Below, piece after piece: positions 49,405-61,215 of a stretch of DNA of 64,000 bases. Made by a program: the position numbers and the translations under genes. This stretch comes from Artocarpus heterophyllus. Lineage: Eukaryota; Streptophyta; Magnoliopsida; Rosales; Moraceae. The stretch's first letter is position 1, and every line of letters begins with the position of its first letter. The notes under the pieces were generated by a model. The model saw nothing but the letters and a program-made list of their open reading frames with translations. It made no database searches and was not told the origin of the DNA. The stretch covers positions 18,188,004-18,252,003 of the forward strand of contig CM046349.1 in assembly GCA_025403435.1 (NCBI GenBank), in the 5' to 3' direction.

Positions 49405-51434
49405 TGTTGGAAAAAATAGTATGCAGTAGAATTTTAAAATTTTTATATCAGAGTATTTTTCAAAACACAAGTTTGACATGCTATATGGATAAATTAACTG
49501 GTTCTTACTAACCTTTTGTGTGCTGAAAAGCTCCTACAATCAATAAAGAGAATTAACGTTCTAGAAGGACCTAAACCAACTGCCTTCTTTGCTATTCTCT
49601 ATCCACGATCGAAGTAAGTGTGGGCTCATGTCATTCAGCTTTTCCACCAAGTGATTCTCCTTCTAACCAATTGAGAGAACCCAAAGCTACAGTTTGTGAT
49701 TTGTGAACAATGGCTCTCAGGGAGTTTTTAAAGTCTCGCCGATAGAGTCTCACTCTTAATCTCTCGACTGATCTTTATAATAAAGAGACTTACTTCCATT
49801 TTGTAGTGGTTGGGTCTAGGAGTCATTCCTTATCAGATAAGGCCTCGAAAATTTGAATCAGAATCAAATCAAGATCAATATCTTATAAAATCTACGTGAA
49901 AACGCGTGATCCTTTTATCGCCAGGTCGGCAGGCCAAATTTGCAAATCGGCCTATTGAACCTCCTCAATCCATAGGCCAAACTTAAAGATCAGCTTACCA
50001 AACCTCTGATAAAAGATCCTTGCAAATCTTTATTTTCCACTCGAGATTCTTAGGATAGAGCCTCAGTTTTAATTCAAATAACCCAATAAGAAGTTATCTG
50101 ATTAAAACAGTCATATCTAGATAATCTCTAAGAAAATAAATATTTCTGACAATTTAACAAGTTTATCTTGATTTAATTTATTCAAATTAAATCAACCAAT
50201 AAACAGGCAAGAATTATCTGATCCCAATAATTCAACAAGTTTATCTTGAATAAATTTTATCACAAAATTAATTCATCCGATAAACAGACATGAATTATTT
50301 TATTCTTTTGAATTTCAGCCAATCTGATAAATCTAACATAAGTCACCAATATTGAAAAAGCACGCCGTATCATTACAAGATTTATTATGAGCTAACAAAG
50401 GGGACCTGATGGACCTATATAGTTCAAGTTTCCAATAATTATGAAACCCAATATCCCATATATACATTTCATAATTTTCAACTCCAACGCTACTCCATAA
50501 AAAGCTTAGAGTTGCACTCTCAAACTATATAGAATTACGAAGCCTATATAGCTAAGTCTCTATGACATATTATAACGTGTCGTATCCCCATAGGATTATC
50601 TATAATCGGCTTAAGGACAAGTTCTGTCTTACCTTCCCGATTATTTTTATCTTACATTCCATTATCTCACCATTAGAGAACTTACCACCTAAAGACAATA
50701 TACCATTCGGTTACACCTATGTATCCAAATGGTTGAGCACTACAGTTTTCTAATTACAGGATAACACATATAAGAGGATATCAACTACTCCTAAAGAGGA
50801 ACTATGGATTCCATAGCTATGAATAACAGGTCTACACAATCAAGAGTCATGCCTCCAACGTACCAGCATGTGTACTACTATAAAATATGGATGTCACCCT
50901 TTGGTACATCAAAAGACATAAGTCAAGACAACGGGCCTATTATTCATCTCAAGATTAAGATACAATACAAATGATTGTCTAAAGTGAATCGATTTTTTGA
51001 ATAGAATTATTAATCCAAATCAATTCACTTTATGTCCCGATCCAACATATCGTCACCTATGACAACGTGCTAATGTTTCTATTCACGGAGTCCACCTCTG
51101 ATGGTCAAGACAAACCATCTCCCAATAGGCATATAGACAACGTAACAATCTTTGCATGAAAAAAATGCCTAACTTTATTCCCTCGATTGTGGATTTTATG
51201 ATTTAGACTGTCACCTTAAGAATCATGTCTTCTGTATAATTAGTCCATCATATGCCTAATTCTTCAAGGTTTAGACCGATAGTCTCAAGCTTTTTTTTGC
51301 TTAACATGCATTCAACAAATATAAACGTAAAGAGGACAAGATTTGGTATATAAATAATAAATAAATTCTTTATTGATAAGAATGTCTCTAAAAACATATT
51401 ATATTTTTACTCCTTATGGCATACACGTCTAATA
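49405..51434 (-). mobile_element. Solo Copia LTR inside the short CACTA element
   Basis: It starts TGTTGGAAAA and ends CGTCTAATA on the plus strand. It is 2030 bp, flanked by perfect GGGAG duplications (49400-49404 and 51435-51439). It is clearly diverged from the LTRs of the 19-28 kb element. The other CACTA copy shows the unoccupied site (ACACAGGAGTTACACC at about 28778). Confidence 0.93.
49921..50003. repeat. TTCGGC/GCCGAA inverted-repeat array 8 (decayed)
   Basis: Four or five decayed units such as GGTCGGCAGGCCAAATT and ATCGGCCTATTGAAC occupy the same place in this old LTR as arrays 2 and 4 in the young ones. Most changes are C to T or G to A. Confidence 0.7.
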
Positions 51435-52632
51435 GGGAGTTACACCCGAGAAGACAAAAACCGTTGCGATAGGAGTAGAGGTCTACCACGACGGTTTTTT
51501 TAAGAATTGTCATGGTACATAAGCTTTCCATGACGGTTTTTTAAAAAACCGTCGTGTAATGTGTTTATATTTAATAATAAAAAAAACCTTCCAACTAACA
51601 CTTATTTAATTCACTCTTTTCCATATTAGTGACCCACCTTATATTTTTCTATGTACTTTTTTCCATTAATTATCACTTCACTCTCCCCATGTTTCAACAT
51701 CCACCATTTGCTTTCCTACTTTTTGAATTTTATATTCTAATATTTCTCTCTTTTTAACCTTCATGTTTCTTTTCTTAAAAAATGTTCTTAGCTCTCACGT
51801 TTCACACTCAACATGCACCCACTTTCCACTTTCATATTTTTTAAAATGTCTCTATTTAATCTCCTCTTTCTTTTCTTAAAAACTGTGGTGTGAATTCTTT
51901 TTTGGCTAGAGATCGCCAGTGGTGGATGAAGATAGGAAGATGGCTAGGTCGTAAGGTGCGATTTGCAGGTAATTTTTGTTTCTTTGCTTTCTCTTCTTTT
52001 TTTTTCACTTTCCTTCTCCCTCACTTTTGTCTCAGGTGCTTGAATCTGGATGCATCTTATTTTTTCTCTATTATTTTTTGCTAGAGATTGTTGGACATGG
52101 ATGGCCTTGCAAGCACAATCCTGTGGGTACTTTCTATTGCTTTTGCTATTTTCTCATTTTTCTTCTCCCTTATCTTTTTTTTCTCTAGCGTTTTGCTCTC
52201 TCCCTTACCCTTTTTTTTTGGTTTTGATATTTAGATTTGTATTGTTGGGAATATATTTTAGAAGATTTTTTGAGGCGATGGTGAATTTGAACTGAGCAAA
52301 AAAAGCAAATTTAGGCACTTTTGTGTTTAATTTTGTTTTCTCTCTTTGTTGTACTTTTTGTGTTTGATTTTGTTTTCTCTCTTGTTGTATGTAAAATTCT
52401 ATATAATTTGTTTGGAGTTCGGTCTTTAGAGTTTCGTCTCAATACATGATTTTGGAAATTTTATTCACCTAAATTTGGCTCCTAAACAGATGTTCCACAC
52501 CAGTAAAAAAACCATCATGAAAACTCAGTTTAGTACCACAAAGGACGTTTTCACAACGATTTTTCAATCGTCGTGAAAGTTTTCCACTACAGTTTAAAAC
52601 TGTCATGGAAGGCCATGTTTGTAATAGTATCA

Positions 52633-53424
52633 TTTTAAAATTCCCCATCTATATTATGGCATGTGTCTTGGTTTACCGGCCCCCTAGCTTTACACGTTAC
52701 AATTACACTTCTAGTTTGTTATAAAATAAAAAAAAAAACCCTATTGACTTCTAATTCCCTAAAAAAAAAAAAAAGCACGTGGCAAGGTCTACAGTTATTT
52801 GTTACTTCTCAAATTTTAAAACATGATAAATACACCCCTTATCCTAGTAAGAATTTTTTTGATAGAATAGATAAGGATGGCAACAGGGAATGCTAGGAAA
52901 TGCTATGCTTTTCCTTCCACATTTTTGCTCCTAAAAACCATCTCTGTCACCACCTTTATCCCTGATAATGAAAGTCAGGGGTTAAAGTTAAGGAACCCTT
53001 GTTTGGGAGCCTTCCCCATACCCTGCTTATTTTCTATAGTTATGTTTATTATTGACCAAAATTTTAATAACAGTAAATAATAATAAGTGGAAATTTATAA
53101 TGTTTGGGAAAAATCCAAGTAATTAATTAGCATAATTAATTAAGAATTTGTCTATAATTACGCTATTAAGTTCGTAAGAAGCACAAGTTTATAGCTTATC
53201 AATACAAGTACCGATAAGAACTATAAGATAACAATAGTATGACAAGCTCAGTCATGCTATATACATAAAACTAGTCTAGAAATAACTGTGAACTTGGCTA
53301 GAAAGCTTAGCGGTAAACCGAGGAAATAGATAATAAGTTGAATGGGTAAGAAAGAATGCATAGTTTAAGAGAAATGTTGGCTCGAGACAAGTCAATATAT
53401 CCTTAACAAACCTAAGTAGGATTT
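52633..53424. other. Intergenic DNA with a Gypsy-like LTR start
   Basis: At 53101 a TG-start followed by GGGAAAAATCC and TTAATTAAGAATTTGTCTATAATTA resembles the LTR starts at 54298 and 58388. It appears to be interrupted at 53425 by a CACTA terminus. No gene is supported. Confidence 0.4.
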
Positions 53425-53650
53425 CACTACTAAGAAAATCCCTTTTAATGTCGCCTTTTCCATGTCGATTGCTACATTTGCGTGACTTGGAAAGCTTTTC
53501 ACATCGATCGATGAAGAAACAACGTAGAAGGGCCAAAAAGTAGGCCTTCTACGTCGGCTGCTTAGGGAGAGACATGGAAGCAATAAAAATTATGCTTTTA
53601 ACGTCGGTTGGAAGAAAACTGACGTTAAAACATTTTCTTTATGATTAAAA
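53425..53650 (+). mobile_element. Terminus of a third, distinct CACTA element
   Basis: CACTACTAAGAAAATCCC is followed by subterminal motifs TTAACGTCGGTT and AACTGACGTTAAAAC, and CTTCTACGTCGGC. These motifs (ACGTCGG) differ from the CCGTCGTGG set of the other two elements. The opposite end was not found. Confidence 0.6.
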
Positions 53651-54297
53651 TTTGAATTTTTAATTTATAAATTTTTCTAGTCATGTCAAAAAGTTACCAT
53701 GTTAAATTTCATTTTCCCTCTTCAATTTTGACTCACCCTGTATCTTTCCTCTTCCTTTTTTTTTTTTTCATTTATATTGTCTAAGTCAAAATAATAAAGG
53801 CATTTACTCTCTTTTTCTCATAGTTTTTTCTCCTTTTCATTTGCTTTCACAATATCAAACTAAACCCTTCTGTCTTCTCTCACCCTCTCTTCTCTTTATC
53901 CATTTTTGTTTGGCTGGCCAAGGAGAAAAATTGGCGGAGGAATGGAGATGACACTCGGATTTGCAACAGGATCCCGCTCTTTTGCGACATTGCAAGCCAT
54001 TGTGTTGCAATTCAAAAGCTACATTCGTGATGCCCTTTCCCCATTGCACGATCTAGGTAATGAAGGCTTGTTCTCAATGGCGCAATCAGGTGAGAGATGG
54101 GCCCTGATTGCCTGAGACATGTGGTTTTTCTAGAGTTATGCTTCTCTTCTTTTTTTTTTTTCCGATAATTAAGCATTTGATCGATTATACCGATAAAATC
54201 CAAGAATATGAGTCAAGGGTTTTCTTAAAGACCTGAGCAATTTATTTTACAGAAAGATTCATGTAATTCTACGATCCTATGAATTAAATTGAATTAG

Positions 54298-55635
54298 TGT
54301 AATGACTGAGAAAATCCTATAAATTAAATAATGTGATTTACATATTTAAGTCAAGGATTTTTTTTGGGAAAATCTCATATGTAAATATTGTGATTGAAGG
54401 ATTTATGGAATTAATATAAATATTCCAAAATTCTATAGAAGATATTAAAGTTAAATTTATTAACTTTTTTGATAAAATAATTTGATTGATAATTTCCAAC
54501 GCGATTTAAAATGGAAAAAATTTCAAACCATAAATAACTTATGAATTTAAATTATAAGAAACTTTCAAGTACAGTACGGTGTTAATAGTGTACCGAGAAA
54601 CACTCTAACACATAGTAAATTCTAAATTGCCTATTAGTTAAAAACTAGAGTTGTGCGAGTAGCATTTTCGGTTAAAAAAAATGCTATCAGAACAACTACA
54701 ACCCATATTTGGAAGCTTGAAAAATCAACATTAGAAAGTTAAAGTTCAATTAGCATTTGGCCTATAAATAAACTTGCCAATAACTAAAGTCCATTTTTGC
54801 TCCTTTTTCTTTTTCTATTTCTCAAGAAAGAAAATTTCTCCTTCATATTTGCCTCAAGAACCCGAGATCCCCTTCCCCATTCCCTCTTGTTTTCTACTCT
54901 CCCTCCCACTAGAACATCACTAACTAAAAAGTTTAGACAAAGAAGGAAGCTTGGTGGAATCTTTTAAAAATAGATCTTCAAGGGTATATACTTTAACTTT
55001 TTCTCTTTTTAAGATCAAGAATGGTTGATTGTTTTATTTTTGGTGATGTTGACATGTAATAAAGTTTTATTTAGGCATATGTTATGGCTCTTGTAAATTT
55101 GTATGGATGTGGTTTTAGTTTATGCATGTTGGGTATGAAAAAATTTAGATATAGGTTATGGTTTTTGTTTAGAAATATTTTCTACTCCTTTTAAGCTTAA
55201 AAATAGTCACTTTAAAGGTTGGTTTTGAAGCATTCTCAAACTTGGAACTTTTTAACTTATAGTAACATGAATGATTTTATGCAAGATGTTAAAAGCTGGA
55301 ATCTCAACTTAAAAATGAGATTTCTAGCGTTTTTCAAAAAGCTGTCCCTGTTACTGTTGTAGGAGTTGTTGCAACACATTTGTATGACTCCTAAAGTACA
55401 AATGTCAAAACTGTCTAATTTTTAATTTCAGAAATTGAAATGCTCATTTTATTGTCTCCTAAGACTATCACAGTAACTGCAGTATAATCTATAGTCATTA
55501 AGTGACTATCCCTATTAGGTATTGAAAGGGGTGTTATAACACAATTGTACACCTATAGTACAGATTTCATTTCTGTCCTATTTTTATTTTAAAAGTTTGA
55601 AACCACTTAGTTTACTCTTCTCTTGGGTTTAGAAA
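54298..55635 (+). mobile_element. Gypsy-like LTR, probably solo or truncated
   Basis: It starts TGTAATGACTGAGAAAATCC and has CCTATAAATAAAC (TATA about 54762-54769) in the expected place. Its 3' part contains two similar blocks (about 55345-55450 and 55500-55610), each with a GTTGCAACACA or GTTATAACACA motif. The end and the target duplication are not defined. Confidence 0.5.
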
Positions 55636-55636
55636 A

Positions 55637-55761
55637 CAGAATGAGTACCTCAAGGATTTAGAAAGCTTAAAAGTCAAGAAAAACGCATGATCTACTCACT
55701 GGGTGGGCAGCTTACGTAAATGATCAAGATTCTGAAAGAAAATTGGATGGTAGTGGTTAAT
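55637..55761. repeat. Copy of the receptor-kinase upstream region
   Basis: Matches 18570-18695 at about 88 percent by eye, with no kinase coding sequence next to it. It may be the trace of a deleted duplicate gene or of a shared inserted repeat. Confidence 0.75.
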
Positions 55762-55843
55762 TTTGATTGAAAGTTGACACCTTAATTTTTTGCAATTCTT
55801 GGTTGGCTGTATATCACAAAAGCTCTCAAAAAGTGTTTCCTTC

Positions 55844-55870
<27 letters not shown>
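55844..55870. repeat. (CA)n microsatellite
   Basis: About 13 uninterrupted CA units. Confidence 0.95.
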
Positions 55871-55874
<4 letters not shown>

Positions 55875-55959
55875 CTCTCAAAGTGGATTGACTTGACTCT
55901 ATTTGGCTTTAATTCATGTTGCAGTGTTCCGTATCATTGCAATTTTATTTTTTTTTTGC

Positions 55960-56100
55960 TAGTTAAAATCTTGCAACGGACGAGAAAGCATAATGTCACT
56001 CACCAATGTCTTTTTTTGATTGCTGAATATAATATAGCTCTATGTCTTTTTTTTTATCATAGCTAATAGGTATATATGTCCTTATCAATGTGTGTGTGTA
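55960..56100. repeat. Diverged copy of 49080-49230
   Basis: Shared blocks include AAATCTTGCAACGGA.GAGAAA and ATTGCTGAATATA in the same order and spacing. The unit's identity is unknown. Confidence 0.6.
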
Positions 56101-56939
56101 TATATAAGCAATATTTATTTGAGAATTGTATTGATTTGTATTGTTATACAAATTGATGTTTGAATATGCAATTAAAGTATTAAATATGAATAAGAAATAA
56201 AATTGAAATTTTTGTTTAGATAGATAGTAGAAAAAGTTTTAAATTTAGTAACAAATCTAACAAAACCTAATGTTCATGACATTTAAATATGCAATATGGA
56301 TTTTGATTTAATTTTCTTTTTATTTTGAACATAATGAAAAAATAATATCTTAATCGAATATCAAATGAAGAAGTTATGATATTTTTTGTTAAATATAAGA
56401 GAGAGATAAATAAATGTTACTATAGCATATCGAACCTTGTGAACTTTTGAGGGAAAAAGTTACATTTTGAAATTAAAAATGGATTTCAAATTCTCTTATT
56501 ATCGGAATTTTTGCTTCAATCAAACGACTATTTGGGCTGTTTAATTTTGAATCCTAAATTTAAACCCAACCCTCCAAACAAACGGCCCTAGCTATGTGAA
56601 ACACGATCTGAATTCAGACGTCCAGAAAAGGAATGGAAAATAAGCTTTGAACGAGAAAGGGGCTCTAGACATCAAATGAGAGGAAAGATAATACCCCTTT
56701 TTTTTTCTTTCGATTTTTAGGATTAAAAAGAAGGCTGGGGTGGAGACGAAACGGTGAGGAAAACGTTAGGGATGAGATAACACTTTCTCAGGACAAGGCC
56801 CAACCAAGCAAACGATTGGCCTGTCCTCCGCTTTAAGTCATTTCCATATGCAGTCGAATGTTCAAATATTCTTGCCCGATTTCCTAAACTATAATAAAAG
56901 TGTGGAAGGGTATCCACTATTTATTTTCTTTTCTCCAAA
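56101..56939. other. Intergenic AT-rich DNA
   Basis: No gene or repeat is recognised. Confidence 0.5.
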
Positions 56940-56982
56940 ACCTATCATTTTGGTTTTTTTATTACTTTTTTTTTGGCTTCTC

Positions 56983-57018
<36 letters not shown>

Positions 57019-57960
57019 ACTTTGATTATTTTTGTTTTGCTTCTCATATATAGCCGATTTAGTTCGAGTATTTGAGTAGAGTATTTAAATGAAGATTTAA
57101 ATTTTTCTGAGAAAAAATACTATAGCAAAATGATTTGAACCGTGATTCGAATATTGAACCAAACAGGCCCATATTTTTTGTCTTCTCCATCTTTATTTGT
57201 ATCTTTGTATTTTTATTCATTATCTTGTGCTCTACTTTTTTCTTTCTTTTATTTCATTAATCTTTTTAAAACACTTGATTCTTTTTGTTTTGCTTCTCTT
57301 ATTTTTATTGTCTTCTCCTTTTGTATCTTAGTACTTTTATTCATTATTTTGTGCTGTACGTTTTTTTCTTTCTTTTATTTCATTAATCTTTTTTTACCTT
57401 TTTTCTTTTTTATTTTTATTTTTGGTTTTTCATTTTTTTCCTTTCTTTTATTTTATTATTTTTTACCTTTTTTCTTTTTTATTTTTCTTTTTCAATATTT
57501 CACTGTCTACTATAATCTCATATTTCAATTGTCTTTTTTTAACTCCATCATTATGATGCTTTATTTGTTTTGAACTCTAATTGTCTCTTGTAACCAATGT
57601 TTATTTTTCCTCTTTAATTTTTTAATATTTTTTTCTTTTTTCTTTCTCTTTCTTCTTTTTAGGGTTTTTACTTTTTTCCCCATTTTACTTATTTAGTGTT
57701 ATACAATAATCTATATTTTTCTCTTTTTTTTCTCTCTCTCTTTAAGTTCTATTTGTTTACCATTGTATTTTTTACATTTGATGATTTGCTTTTTTTCCTC
57801 TTTTTGTTTTTTGTTTTTTGTTGTTTTACTTTTTTTTCTTTCTTTATTTTTTTTGCTCTATTTGTCTACTATAATCTTTCACTCCATTGTTCTCCTATTT
57901 TTTCCCGTTTGGTGGCTTTTAATTTTCTCTTCATTCAACTTTATTCATCTTTATCATAAA
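56940..57960 (+). repeat. 1-kb polypyrimidine (T-rich) tract with internal repeats
   Basis: Almost pure T/C on the plus strand after a run of more than 30 A (about 56986-57017). A block with TTCATTAT.TTGTGCT and TTTCTTTCTTTTATTTCATT recurs at about 57195-57268 and 57321-57395, a period near 125 bases. AAACACTTTGATT./ACACTTGATTCTTTTTG also repeats. The hydrophobic open frames here (for example 57142-57573) are low-complexity by-products. Confidence 0.85.
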
Positions 57961-58387
57961 CTTCTTAGACCTCCAATATCAACTATCTTTCTAGAATAAT
58001 CGCATTGCTTATGATAAGTTACTTGTATTGCAGTTAGTTCATTTCATTCCTATAATGGTCAAATTTGTATGTGTGAATCTTAATATTTTTAGATTTATCT
58101 AAATTGAAAAACTATATTAAAATTTTACTTGATTAATAAAGTATAAAGTTTTGACTCCGTAATTGACAAACTATTTATTTTCAGACAGAAACTAACATGA
58201 CACATGTCCTAAGAATTTCAAAAAAATATAGAGTAATAAAAAAAATAATTTTGAAACAAATCTTAAAAGCATACATATTTGAAATAAAAATATATTGTGT
58301 CACATTTTTTCCTTAGAAAAAGAATATTTTTTGATCTATTTGTTTCTTTTACCATTTTGTTTCTTGTAGAACCCTACACAGTATACT

Positions 58388-59944
58388 TGTAATGATCGAA
58401 AAAATCCAAAAATTAATAATATGATTAATTAAGGATTTTTCTATAATTACTCAGCTAAGTGCTTGAGAAAGTACAAGTGTAGAATTTATTAACACGCAAA
58501 TTTAAAGGTCTTAATAGCTATAAGACCCTAGAAATAAATAATGTTGTGAATGCACAAATTTATGTGCTTTATTTATGAAATATGTAATAATGTAATGTTA
58601 TGATAGTACATTAAAATAATTAGAAATGATTATTTAATGTGATAAAATAAAAGTTTATGATTCATTGATTTCATGGATGAGCTAAAGAACTGATATTTAT
58701 AAGAATCTCAATTAAAATGTTCAAATTGAGATTATCTGACAATAAGTGGAATTTCTAACTTACTATGGTTATGTGAAAAATTCTTATACGATATCAGTTT
58801 AGTAAAAGAAAATTGGATCAATAGTAATCATCAACTCAATACCATAATTTAAGAAATGGTGAGCACCAAGTTTAAGTATGCAAGATTTATGTTAATTTTT
58901 ACTAAGATCGATCTCAAAATTTAAGGAGATCATAAAGTAAGATCAGAATTTCAAGAAAGTTATAAGGATCATTGAAAGTTCAAGAATTCCAATGTTTTAT
59001 ACATGTATGGTTAGTTATTATACACATTAATAATTATGCAAGGTTTATTATTATTGTTGTAATAATAATAAAAATAATAATAATAACAACAGTTGAAATA
59101 ATAATAGTGAAAAAAAAAAAGAAGAGCTTTGATGGAGTCCACAAACGTTGATCTATAAGTAAGACGTGGACCCATAAATGGCTCTTTATGAGGAACAGTT
59201 CAAGTTATACCATAAAGCTTGAAATAGTGTTAAATGTATAATTTGAACTAAATTAACTTACAAATAGTCAATTTAAGTTATAAAACTATTGTAAAATTAG
59301 GACTATTATTTTTGTGATAAAATTTGAAGCCTATAACATGAAAATTTGCAATGAAAAATACATGTTTTAGTTAACATTTTAAAGTTTTAAAAGTTATAAA
59401 ATACATATATATATATATTGAACAAAGCTCAGCTTTTGGATTTAATTGACTTGCAGATAGTCAATTTAATCTATAAAAAAATTTTGTATAATTTATAGCT
59501 ATTATTTTATCATAAAATTTTGAGTTTATAATTTGTTCTCATATTAAGTTAAATATAAACATGTATAGCTTTTAAAAGAAGAGATTACAATGAAATATAT
59601 ATATATATATATTGTTAATTTATGCTCTTGAAATTTAGAGATTACGAAATGTTATTGTGAACAAGAAATCAAACTTTAAGTTTTGATCTAAGTTCTTAAA
59701 TACAAAATATTATTTTTAGCAAATAAATACATATCTGGTGAAATTAGTGAATTATCGATTTTAAAGACAATACTGTCAATGTTTTTTATGTCAGAATAAT
59801 GCATACAGTATGAATAAATTTTATGAAAATGGTGTTATGATAGTATGGAGAGGTTTATACGGAAATGATACAGCAAGAAAATTAGAATTTATGTAATATT
59901 CTAAGGAATGAGAATATTATAGTTTTAATAAGTACAGTTATGTT
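58388..59944 (+). mobile_element. Gypsy-like LTR remnant
   Basis: It starts TGTAATGATCGAAAAAATCC, matching the LTR starts at 54298 and 53101. The similarity to 53101-53250 continues for about 150 bases. No internal coding sequence was seen. It contains AT microsatellites near 59405-59420 and 59598-59612. Confidence 0.45.
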
Positions 59945-60293
59945 TGTAACGCCCCATAATTCGGACGTCACAGATGTCGTTACATACTTACATTCGTACA
60001 TGCATATACTTTAATCTTTAAAATAATATCAAACTTAATCGTTACAATTGGTTTTAAAAAGTATTTAAAACTTACATTACCAGGATCCATTCATACTTTT
60101 TTTTTTTAACTTATCGTTGTTTCGAAAGCCGTTGCTTAATTTATTCCATGATAAAATTTATTCATTTATATTCTAAATTAATCATGAACTTATATATAAT
60201 ATAGGTTTGTCGATTTGTAAAATCAGGACTTATAAAAATATCACATTAAAACTCTTTGATCATCACATCATTAGAAATCCATTTGTTCCCATA

Positions 60294-60490
60294 GTTCGGC
60301 AGGCCGAACTTGGGACTTCGACAGGCCGAACATCATCGGCAGGCCGGAATTCCCTCAACCGGCAAGCCGACAGAGGCTTTGCAAAACGGATTGAAAATTC
60401 ATCCATGTTCAGCAAGCCGAAAAATACAGTCGGCATGCCGAACTTCTAGTCTTCGGCAGGCCGGTCACAGAGTTCGGCAGGCCGTCCGAG
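60294..60490. repeat. TTCGGC/GCCGAA inverted-repeat array 9
   Basis: Eight or nine units in solo LTR copy 2, for example TTCGGCAGGCCGAACTT and TCGGCATGCCGAAC. The right edge CCGTCCGAGACC is a variant of the CTCGGTCGG cap. It shares a core CAACCGGCAAGCCGACAGAG with array 7 (read in reverse). Confidence 0.87.
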
Positions 60491-61149
60491 ACCAAATTTC
60501 TTAGGAAAACTTAACTTAAAACTTACCAACTTTACGTAAAATATATAGCGGAAGTTCATAATTCATTAAAAATGATAAAATACCTTATTAAACCATAATG
60601 TAAGTATTCTTTTAAAAAAAACTTAACATAAAAATATATGTTCAAAATAAAATATATATAAAACTTGATTAAATCATAAAATCATTTTCTTAGCGTGCTT
60701 CCGGTTACAATTCATCGTTCATGTTGCTCACACGCCTTCCCATGTCCTCCACCTAGTCCATGATTCTCTTACCCTTATCTGCAACATGACATATAAAACA
60801 TAATTAAGCTAAAGCTTAGTAAATACATATATTCTCACAATTTAAAACATTTTATAAACATCAGCATCATCATCATCATTGTCATCGTATCATAAAAGTG
60901 CCATAAGCACAATTTCATAGAACATATCTTTCGTAACGTTAATCATTTTAAAACTTAATCCATTTTATCTTAAGGGCCTAAGTGTTGCACCATAAACATC
61001 ATCATAGGCGCGTCGTCATGAGAGGAGAAGGGTAGCTAATCCCAAACCAAACATGACATCATATCATAACATTTCATAACATTGGGTGTGCAACACTTAT
61101 TAGGTGATACATATGTACATACTTTTCCTTCTTTGAAACATGTCATCAT

Positions 61150-61215
61150 CATACATGCATATCTTTAAAATCATGAAAACATCATACATGCATATCTTTA
61201 AAATCATGAAAATCT
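61150..61215. repeat. 33-bp tandem duplication
   Basis: CATACATGCATATCTTTAAA and its continuation occur twice with a 33-base period inside solo LTR copy 2. The copy at 44-46 kb does not show it. Confidence 0.85.

Larger units (their letters stand above)
49317..52629 (+). mobile_element. Short non-autonomous CACTA element with TSD TCA
   Basis: The left end CACTACTAGAAATTTG is preceded by TCA (49314-49316). The right end TTTGTAATAGTA (a decayed TAGTG) is followed by TCA (52630-52632). Subterminal motifs such as CCATGACGGTTTTTTAAAA and AACCGTCGTG occur at both ends. Without the LTR inserted in it, the element is about 1.28 kb. It encodes no transposase; small open frames at 51890-52295 have no recognisable domain. 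It shares its left 110 bases with the larger CACTA element at 19030/28703. Confidence 0.85.

Noticed and set aside
57142..57573. 143-codon hydrophobic open frame
   Set aside because: Its Phe/Leu/Ser composition comes directly from the T/C tract; no start context or domain supports a membrane protein.
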